Positions 9,358 through 16,124 of a stretch of 64,000 nt of DNA are shown here, in pieces. The position numbers and the translations under genes are program-made. Within the stretch, counting starts at the first letter, position 1; the number at the start of each line of letters is the position of its first letter. The DNA comes from Curtanaerobium respiraculi (GTDB taxonomy: Bacteria; Actinomycetota; Coriobacteriia; Coriobacteriales; Eggerthellaceae): NCBI RefSeq assembly GCF_024609215.1, contig NZ_JANIPD030000042.1, positions 41,739 to 105,738 of the forward strand. Direction: 5' to 3'. The notes under the pieces were generated by a model that did no database searches, was not told where the DNA came from, and saw nothing but the letters and a program-made list of their open reading frames with translations.

Positions 9358-9579
9358 TTATTTCGCTTTGTGCGGGACCTCGTTGTCCTTTAACTTGTAG
9401 ATACGGCATACTTTCACAAGACCAATGTAAACAGCGGTCCATAACGGGATTATGGTCGCCAAAGCATAGATGATGGTTGGTACAGCCTGGCCGTAGGGAG
9501 GTAGGCCAGGGATATTGAAGACCGCGTACAACACGATAACCGCTGCCAGCCAAATTTTTTCCGTTCTTGTGACTTTCAC
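9358..9579 (-). CDS. Small two-helix membrane protein paired with SSS symporter
   Basis: This 73-aa protein has two hydrophobic helices (about residues 8-25 and 34-56) and a basic, lysine-rich C-terminus. Small two-helix proteins of this kind (DUF3311-like) are often encoded immediately upstream of sodium:solute symporters and are assumed to be accessory subunits. The assignment rests on position, size and hydropathy; I cannot confirm the domain from sequence alone. It lies between XdhC and the symporter in one minus-strand group. Confidence 0.7.
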   Translation of the reverse strand: MKVTRTEKIWLAAVIVLYAVFNIPGLPPYGQAVPTIIYALATIIPLWTAVYIGLVKVCRIYKLKDNEVPHKAK

Positions 9580-9604
9580 AACTATTTATCGAATCGCGCC
9601 CGTG

Positions 9605-10441
9605 TTACAACCGATTGCCATGCCCCGACCGAACCCTAATCATTTGTGCGGCTATGCTAATGGCAATCTCTTCAGGTGTTTCTGCGAAGATTCTTTCTCC
9701 GATGGGTGCATATACGGTTTGCAGTGCATCTTCGCTTACTCCGTCCCGGCGTAGCATATCGAATATGGTTGCAGTTTTCTTATGGCTTCCAATCATGCCT
9801 ATGTAGGCATGATTTTGCTTCAACGCGCTTTTCAAAATGGCGTAGTCTCCTTTATGCCCGCGCGTGACAATGATGATGTAGGTGTTCTCGTCTGTCGTGA
9901 TAGTGCGAAAGCCGTCTTCGTACGAATCGATTACTACCACGTCTTTTGCGTGAGGGAAGCGATCGTGGTTTGCGAATTCTTCTCGATCGTCGAGCACGAT
10001 AATATTGAACCCGATGTAGCGTAAAACCGGGTCAAGCGCTAATCCCACATGCCCCGCTCCAAAGATAAGGGCAGTTTCCTCTAATTGCATAGGCAATTTG
10101 AGTGCATTGGGGTTGTCAGCTGAGTAGTATTCGATAAGGATGTCAACCTCTCCACCGCATGCCATATCCAACGCCTCTGTGTCTAGTCCATCTAGATTGA
10201 AGTGGCAAAGATGGCTTTTTTCCTTGGTCTTGAAGGTCTTCATGCACTCTTCGGTAGTTTTCGCTTCGAGCAAACCGCCACCGACGGTGCCCCAGTTCCT
10301 TCCATCGGCAACGAAGGCCATTGTGGCACCATTGTGGCGCGGCGACGACCTGGCACTCACTGTCTCCACTATCCGCGCGACAACGACGTCGTAACCTTTC
10401 TCCAGCTTCTCGTACGCGCGATACGCGGCGTTGTTCTTCAC
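9605..10441 (-). CDS. XdhC-family protein (second copy)
   Basis: This 278-aa XdhC has the N-terminal XdhC/CoxI domain with GTVGGGLLEAK, the conserved MACGGEVDILIEYY motif with its cysteine, and a C-terminal Rossmann domain (FGAGHVGLAL). The family binds molybdenum cofactor and delivers it to xanthine dehydrogenase-type enzymes. It is first in the minus-strand group with the small membrane protein and symporter, and is divergent from the HTH protein gene. Two XdhC proteins in one cluster, one with and one without the motif cysteine, suggest divided roles. Confidence 0.88.
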   Translation of the reverse strand: MKNNAAYRAYEKLEKGYDVVVARIVETVSARSSPRHNGATMAFVADGRNWGTVGGGLLEAKTTEECMKTFKTKEKSHLCHFNLDGLDTEALDMACGGEVDILIEYYSADNPNALKLPMQLEETALIFGAGHVGLALDPVLRYIGFNIIVLDDREEFANHDRFPHAKDVVVIDSYEDGFRTITTDENTYIIIVTRGHKGDYAILKSALKQNHAYIGMIGSHKKTATIFDMLRRDGVSEDALQTVYAPIGERIFAETPEEIAISIAAQMIRVRSGHGNRL

Positions 10442-10765
10442 TGAGCGCCCCCATCCTTAAGTGAGTTCCTCCTATTGGAATCTAACTATGCCATGAGGTG
10501 GGATCAGGTGAAAACCACGTTCGTATGAAGAAAAAAGATGCCAGTTGAATCAAAAGATGAATTCTTTGTATCCTCTAGGGAACGGCAACTGGTATCAGTG
10601 AGAAGCAGTAGGGGAAATCGCTTACCGATGATTTGCGATGCTGTCTTGGGCTATCGTATCCTCCTGCTTGATATTGGTATATTTTACATCTTGAAGATTT
10701 CAGTAGTGTTTTACGAGCATTGCATCAGGGGTTGCAGAAGTATCTTTTGCTCTTTGAAATAAGGG
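10442..10765. promoter_or_regulatory. Divergent intergenic region, 324 bp
   Basis: This region separates the minus-strand xdhC-symporter group from the plus-strand HTH protein gene, so it must hold both promoters. It is A/T-rich. I see no clear palindrome or riboswitch fold and do not assign promoter elements. Confidence 0.4.
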
Positions 10766-10789
10766 ATGAGCGATAAGGGGGCAAGTGCA

Positions 10790-12172
10790 ATGGGCGCTTT
10801 CGGGAAATGCTGCAAGGAGATAATGAACAAATACGGATTGAAATATCGCATCATCGCAAATGCGGTCGGATACGACGTATCATACATTAGCAAATGGGTT
10901 AATAACGACATACTGCCTGCCGCGGCATCGGCAAGAGACATCTGCTCGCTTATTGCAAAAGTGGCATCCGATTGCGAAGATGGGAATGATGATAAGAAAC
11001 ACGAACAGCATGATAAGTTGTTCCATGACCTGTACAACGCATACGAAGAGGATGAGCAGCGGTCTACGAGAGGTGTTCCCGTTACCGAACGGGGAGTGTT
11101 CGATCGGAAGACGGCCATCTTCGACCGGCTGAAGGATCTCCGCAAGGCAACCGATGTCTGCAAGTTGACAATGTTCGTCGATTTAAAAAATCTGGACAAT
11201 GGTGAGCTTATTTTCCTTATTGACGTCGCCAATTATATCCGCGACTTGCGTTTCGATAGCGGTGGGATTTATGTGCTGCTGCCGGAACTCGGTTTGGACG
11301 GCATCGAGAACGGAAAGACCCTTGTTGCCATTATCAACCTGTTTATGGTCCAATCGCATGTAAAGCTGTATTGCTATTGTGCCCTGGTGTCTCAGTTCGG
11401 CATGGTCTTGTTGAGCGACCAATTCTTATATTCTGCCCAGTGTTGGGCGCATAAGTGCTGGTTGCATGAGGCAATATGCGACGATGTCTCCTTGGCGGTA
11501 AACGCGCTAAATCGAGAAATCATGCCCACGGCGACCGAACTGTTCCATTGCATCCCAATCGGGCATACCGAATCCGTAGAGTGCTCGGACGCTCTTTTTT
11601 GGCGAGCGTACAGCTATCAGTTGCTGGGAGTGTTGGGAACACAGTTCTGCAGCGACGAACTGCTTGCAAACATTACACATAACATGGATGCCGACACGGC
11701 GCAACGATGTGAATCGCAGCGTAATAGCCATGTATGCGCGCTTGATGCAGGCGAGCAGATACAGTGTTTGATCTATGGATACGCGATGCACTCGCTCGTT
11801 TATGATGGGTCCATTTTCGCAGGGGGTAAGTACATCGTGCTCGGCGCACAACAGCGTTTGCAGTATCTTTATGGTATGTGGAATATGATACAGCAATACC
11901 CGAACCTGCAAATCAGGGTAACTGGGGACTATATAGTTCGCGACGTCAAGCATCGTTTTCTTCCTGTTGTTCTATTCGATGCTCGAGGATGCTGTTTTCT
12001 GACATTTCCCGTAGACAAGCAATCGGCTGTCTGCCAAGTGAAGAACAGGGGGTTTCGCAAGTCGATCGAAAACGGGTTCTCCAATCTTTGGAAAGGTGAC
12101 AACCTGACTGTATACGATTTCGAAGAAATGTTTTCCGAGTATCTTGACGAATGTGAAGCGGGTCTGCTGTAG
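10790..12172 (+). CDS. HTH-domain protein, candidate regulator, otherwise unrecognised
   Basis: The N-terminal 60 residues resemble an XRE-like helix-turn-helix (KYRIIANAVGYDVSYISKWV). The remaining 400 residues are cysteine-rich and match no family I know. ATG 10790 is preceded by an AGGGGG at good spacing; ATG 10766 is in frame but lacks a properly spaced site. The gene is divergent from the xdhC-symporter group, so it may regulate the hydroxylase cluster. The large C-terminal part could sense a ligand. Function is inferred from position and HTH only. Confidence 0.65.
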   Translation: MGAFGKCCKEIMNKYGLKYRIIANAVGYDVSYISKWVNNDILPAAASARDICSLIAKVASDCEDGNDDKKHEQHDKLFHDLYNAYEEDEQRSTRGVPVTERGVFDRKTAIFDRLKDLRKATDVCKLTMFVDLKNLDNGELIFLIDVANYIRDLRFDSGGIYVLLPELGLDGIENGKTLVAIINLFMVQSHVKLYCYCALVSQFGMVLLSDQFLYSAQCWAHKCWLHEAICDDVSLAVNALNREIMPTATELFHCIPIGHTESVECSDALFWRAYSYQLLGVLGTQFCSDELLANITHNMDADTAQRCESQRNSHVCALDAGEQIQCLIYGYAMHSLVYDGSIFAGGKYIVLGAQQRLQYLYGMWNMIQQYPNLQIRVTGDYIVRDVKHRFLPVVLFDARGCCFLTFPVDKQSAVCQVKNRGFRKSIENGFSNLWKGDNLTVYDFEEMFSEYLDECEAGLL

Positions 12173-12477
12173 CCATTGACTGTGCACCGAATGTTGATGT
12201 CACTGGCGGTGTTATACGTGGAATGGCCGCTACCTAGAATCGCTGATGGAGGCGAAACGATTCGGTGAAAGGGCAGCGACTACCTTTAGACGCTCTACTC
12301 GAAGATATCTCCGCCCATAAGGTCTGAGACGATCGATATTGACCAGATTCTGCATCGCTAGCTTGAGCTGGTAGTGAACACGATTGTGGACATCTGACCC
12401 GACGAAATCCTTGGCGAGAGCAACTGCCGCGACGACTGCTATGAGCACAACTCTGCTACTATCGTAGGCGAGATAGC

Positions 12478-12511
12478 CATGTTCCACCCCGAAGTTCCGG
12501 GGTGGAACATG
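12478..12511 (+). terminator. Strong hairpin with T-run, Rho-independent terminator
   Basis: Arms CATGTTCCACCCCG and its exact complement pair over 14 bp around a 6-nt loop, followed by TTTT. It lies about 300 bp after the HTH protein gene and could end that transcript. An unusually long perfect stem could also be a relic of the mobile element debris that follows. Confidence 0.65.
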
Positions 12512-12708
12512 TTTTCCTGACGAGTTAAGCGAGCTGTACTCCCGCGCCGACCATACAGTGATTGTCATCGTAAAAAAGTCTAGATTCTAGATGCGGGGAT
12601 TACCCATGCACCGGGTCGACAATGCAACCGACGTACTCAAACCTGTAAGCCTCAGCACGTTGCGCGCGGTACTTGGGACTGATCCTCGAATAGCAAGACA
12701 AAGTCAAA

Positions 12709-13033
12709 ATGAACGCGCTCACGCGTCTCGACTTTCCGTACGAGCAACCACATTTACCTGCACTCAACAATATTCAGACGCGCGTCAGCGAGGAGATAGG
12801 ACATTGCAGCAAGGTGATCGGGATGTTCCAGTCCTTTAAGAGCTGATGCGGCCAGTCGGTTCGGTGCCAATCAGAGTGAATGGAGAATGGATCGATGAGT
12901 TTCATAGTTGCTGGCGCGCTCAAGGATATTGCACGCAAGAGCGAGGGTGCGAAGCCGCTCGAAACCGAAAGTCGCCGAGAAAGCCGAGGCGTTCATCCTC
13001 ACGGCGATTGAGCTCAAGAGAAGGATTGCGTGA
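12709..13033 (+). pseudogene. IS256-family transposase C-terminal remnant
   Basis: Three successive frames spell a degraded mutator-type transposase end. Frame one reads LDFPYEQ, then NNIQTRVSEEI and VIGMFQSFKS, matching the family's NN-x-QxR-x-x-EI and VFPS-KS blocks. After a frameshift near 12843 it reads LMRPVGSV with GEW. After another shift near 12970 it reads PKVAEKAEAFILTAIELK and stops at 13033. The N-terminal two thirds are absent. With the IS110 remnant that follows, it marks the edge of the A/T-rich island. Bases 12173-12708 and 13034-13578 hold no gene I can support apart from the terminator. Confidence 0.68.
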
Positions 13034-13578
13034 TGTGTGCGATAGGAATCCTGGCCACGGTCGCTGCCACGGACTGTGCGTACTTTTGTTCGCTCAGGGC
13101 GTGTCCCGAGAAGCCCTGTTGCTAAGATTTGACGTATTACGCGAAGCGGAGCGCCTGGATTCTTTCGTCGCAGCTGTCCAGGCCAAGTGTATTTCGCTAT
13201 GGCTTCATATCTCATGACGACACTACCTAGTTATCTCGTGGTAACCAATGTTTAACCAGACCGGTCACTGGCTTCAATGAAGCTGACGTTCTTATTACCT
13301 TATGGTTTGAGAATTCAGTTGATGTCATTTGATTCATAATGATGCATGGATTTCATGGCCCTCTTCTTCCCCGAGGCATTCAAAATGCACAGAAGTTAAA
13401 AACATCCGTCATCTTCAATCCGTCAGAGCCATCGTCCGTCATTTGAGGCTTGCATTTTTAAATCAAGGGGTAATCCCGAGATTATCAAAAAGAACCTTGA
13501 GAAGTGAACATGGGATAAAGGGCACGCATGCTGGCACTGCCCTAGACATGAGTTCGTGCCGACGCTTATGCAGTTGTT

Positions 13579-13869
13579 CTAATCGGCTTGCCCGATCTCT
13601 TTGAGATGGCCCGGCCGGTGGTTTCCCGGCAGGGCCGGCTCGTACGGCCTGCCCTCCTTCATGAGCCCGAGGCACACGCCCATCAGCTTGCGTGCCGCGC
13701 CGGAGAAGACGACGTAGTGGTGTTTTTTGTCAACCCTCTTCTTCTTGTCGTAGTAGTCGCCGAAGTAGGGGTCGTGCCCGCGAACGCTGTCCGCGGCCTG
13801 CATGAACGCCCGCTTGGCTCGAGGCCGAAGGTCCCCTCTGGTCTCCACAGGCGTAACCTCATTAGACAT
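13579..13869 (-). pseudogene. IS110-family transposase C-terminal remnant
   Basis: A 96-residue frame carries the C-terminal part of an IS110/IS116-type transposase: [24 protein letters not shown] and a [13 protein letters not shown] block close to the end. The N-terminal RuvC-like catalytic part and most of the insertion sequence are missing, so it is not active. Base composition has already changed here to the high GC of the following core region. No terminal repeats are visible. Confidence 0.7.
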
Positions 13870-14067
13870 CCATCGCCGGACGACATCCTGCCTAATCCAC
13901 GTCCGCCTGCGGGCCAGAGGCGCCTGCCTTTCTCGAAGAGCCGAACTTCTGGAACGAACACCAAGTGCCCTCCACCCATGCATGCCCTTTATCCCATATT
14001 TGCATTTATGGGAAAAGAGCGCGGCCGCTGCGCGAGAAGCGGCAGAAAGAATATAGGAGGAAAAATC

Positions 14068-14241
14068 ATGACAGCACCAACTATTAACACAGAAGAATGC
14101 ATCGCATGTGGAGCATGCGCAGAGGTGTGCCCGAACGATGTGATCGTCGTCGAAGATGTGGCAAAGGTTGTCAACCCCGACGACTGCATAGAGTGTGGGT
14201 CGTGCATCGAGGAATGCCCGTCCGAGGCGATTACGCTCTAG
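14068..14241 (+). CDS. Clostridial-type 2[4Fe-4S] ferredoxin
   Basis: This 57-aa protein binds two [4Fe-4S] clusters through [12 protein letters not shown] (Cys11, 14, 17, 21) and [12 protein letters not shown] (Cys40, 43, 46, 50). It is a low-potential cytoplasmic electron carrier. A strong TAGGAGG stands seven bases before the ATG. It is too short for most gene-length cut-offs but is certainly real. It stands alone between transposon debris and a repeat region. It could serve the FAD-less hydroxylase at 1433 or the Etf and dehydratase systems; no operon link shows which. Confidence 0.95.
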   Translation: MTAPTINTEECIACGACAEVCPNDVIVVEDVAKVVNPDDCIECGSCIEECPSEAITL

Positions 14242-14420
14242 CTTGTGCAATAAAAGGCCGGCAACCGCAGAAGGCGGTTCGGCACGTTCCTGCAGCATCG
14301 ACATGAGACAGGAGCCGACCCGGCCAGGTTGCATGGGGATGAGGCAGAGCGAACTCGCATCCCAAAACGAGCCTGTTTCGGCATGCGACATGCATACGGG
14401 GAGAGAGGAACGCCCCGATA

Positions 14421-14691
14421 GCCAACTTCGAGGGTATCTTGCTTTCTGCAAGCCTGGATGACTCAAAAACAGCCCTCCAGGGCCAACTTCGCTTGTTTTC
14501 AGCCTTTTCGAAAGCTGCGCAAGCGGACAGGATTGAAAGCTATCAGCTATGACCTGCGAAAATGCAGACTATTCTCGTTAGAGGCCAGCACATCCAGGTT
14601 GGGAAAAAGCTGGAAACCCTTGAAGTTGGCGCCCGGGAGGTCGTTTTCGAGCATTCAGGTAACGCAAAAGTTGAATACCCGCGAAGTTGGC
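14421..14691. repeat. Four degenerate ~40-bp repeats in inverted arrangement
   Basis: Copies at 14421-14460 and 14482-14520 read forward; copies at 14591-14630 and 14651-14691 read in reverse. All begin GCCAACTTC, usually continue with GGGTAT or GGGTTT and a CTTTT block, and three end near CCTGGATG or CCTGAATG. The two halves could fold into a large cruciform or RNA stem. Bases 14242-14773 otherwise hold no gene. Confidence 0.6.
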
Positions 14692-14773
14692 TCTCGAGGT
14701 AAGCGATTTTCCGAAAGCGTTTTCCTTCGCTATCATGGAGCATCGAGCATCGAAAGCCTCAAAGGAGCTGTCC

Positions 14774-15685
14774 ATGGCAGAGAACAACCTCCCCGTACCG
14801 GATCCGGCCACCGCGGCCGACCATCCCGAATTCAACGCGTTCGTGGAAACGATTGCGGCGCTGCGCAGCCCGCAGGGCGGATGCCCCTGGGACATGAAGC
14901 AAACCCACGCCTCCATCGCGAAGAACATGATCGAGGAGTCGTACGAAACGGTGGCGGCGATCGAGGAGGGCGACGCCGGCCATATGCGAGAGGAGCTGGG
15001 CGACGTCCTCTTGCAGGTCGTTCTCCAAGCGCAGATAGCGGCGGACGCCGGCGAATTCACCATCGACGACGTCGCGCACGACGTGAACGAGAAGATCGTG
15101 CGCCGCCATCCCCATGTGTTCGGAGCGCAAGCCGCCATGGCGGCCGCCGGGCTGACCGAAGCGGAGGTGGAGAACGCCCGCACCGCCGACGAGGTGCTCG
15201 ACCTGTGGGAGGTGGTGAAATCCCATGAACGCAAGCAGAAAGATGCCGCACGGACGGAGAAGCTGCGCGCCGCGGGACTCGATCCGGATGCCCCGCGCGG
15301 CTTGCTGGAGGACGTGCCCCGCGGAGAACCCGCCCTGATGCGCGCGCAGGACATCTCGCGCAAGGCGGTAGGCGTGGGATTCGAATGGGAATCGACTGAG
15401 GACGTCTGGAGTCAGGTGAAAAGCGAGGTCGACGAATTCAAAGCCGCTCCCGAACGGAGCGCGGAAGCCGAGATGGAGTTCGGCGACGTGCTGTTCGCTC
15501 TGGTCAACGTCGCACGCCGGGAGCATATCGACGCCGAGACCGCTCTGCGCCGCAGCTGCGACAAATTCTCGCGGCGGTGGGAGCAGATGGAAGCCACCGC
15601 CCATGCCGCGGGCTGCCGCATCGAGGACTACTCGACCGAGCAGCTGAACGAGCTCTGGAACGCGGCGAAGCGCGAGGTCGGATAA
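14774..15685 (+). CDS. mazG: MazG family nucleoside triphosphate pyrophosphohydrolase
   Basis: MazG hydrolyses (d)NTPs to monophosphate and pyrophosphate, cleaning non-canonical nucleotides and affecting stress responses. Two tandem MazG domains are visible: residues about 20-125 with CPWDMKQTHASI, EESYE and EELGD, and residues about 190-290 with a second EExxE/EFGD-type metal site (SEVDEFKA, EFGDVLFAL). The ATG at 14774 follows AAAGGAG. Length (303 aa) is normal. It stands alone, downstream of the inverted repeat region. Confidence 0.93.
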   Translation: MAENNLPVPDPATAADHPEFNAFVETIAALRSPQGGCPWDMKQTHASIAKNMIEESYETVAAIEEGDAGHMREELGDVLLQVVLQAQIAADAGEFTIDDVAHDVNEKIVRRHPHVFGAQAAMAAAGLTEAEVENARTADEVLDLWEVVKSHERKQKDAARTEKLRAAGLDPDAPRGLLEDVPRGEPALMRAQDISRKAVGVGFEWESTEDVWSQVKSEVDEFKAAPERSAEAEMEFGDVLFALVNVARREHIDAETALRRSCDKFSRRWEQMEATAHAAGCRIEDYSTEQLNELWNAAKREVG

Positions 15686-15713
15686 CCGTCAGGAAGAACG
15701 GCTCGGCGGGCTG

Positions 15714-15819
15714 TCTAGAAACTCCCTCCGAGGCTGCTGCTCATACGGCATGTAGTATTTCGATAAACATATTGAAACGATACGCTGTATGCTCGAACAG
15801 ATCGATAGGAGTTTCTAGA
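15714..15819. repeat. 12-bp perfect inverted repeat enclosing ~82 bp
   Basis: TCTAGAAACTCC at 15714 is mirrored exactly by GGAGTTTCTAGA ending at 15819. The enclosed A/T-richer sequence has a weaker internal symmetry (GCATGTAG against CTGTATGC). It may be a miniature element or a structured 3' region after mazG. The rest of 15686-16124 shows no supportable gene. Confidence 0.45.
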
Positions 15820-16124
15820 TACCTGGGGCGGGGACGCCTTCGCATCGCAAGCGCTCGGCGGAATCCCGGAGTCGAACCGAAGGCGGAAAATCGGTGCGTG
15901 GCGACGGCATCGCCGACAGGTGGCCGAGCAGCGCCCGCAATGGTTCAAGGCGTCGCGCAGGCGGCGAGCGCAGCCTCGGCTGGCGCTTATCCAAATTCGA
16001 GGAGGAGTTTCTCCGCCCGCGTACATAGAGAATGGCTGCCGCAGCCCTTGCTGCCAGCGTTCCGGCTCCGGTTTCCATCCGTACGCATGATGGGCGGTCG
16101 GCATCCGACGCGCTTGCGGAAAAG

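Noticed and set aside
12230-12568. Minus-strand 112-codon frame before the IS remnants
   Set aside because: No ribosome binding site, no recognisable domain, and its start overlaps the terminator hairpin region; probably debris.
15850-15960. tRNA-like T-arm (GGTTCGACTCC on the minus strand)
   Set aside because: The T-loop pattern is present, but no matching acceptor 5' strand, anticodon arm or D-arm can be built around it.
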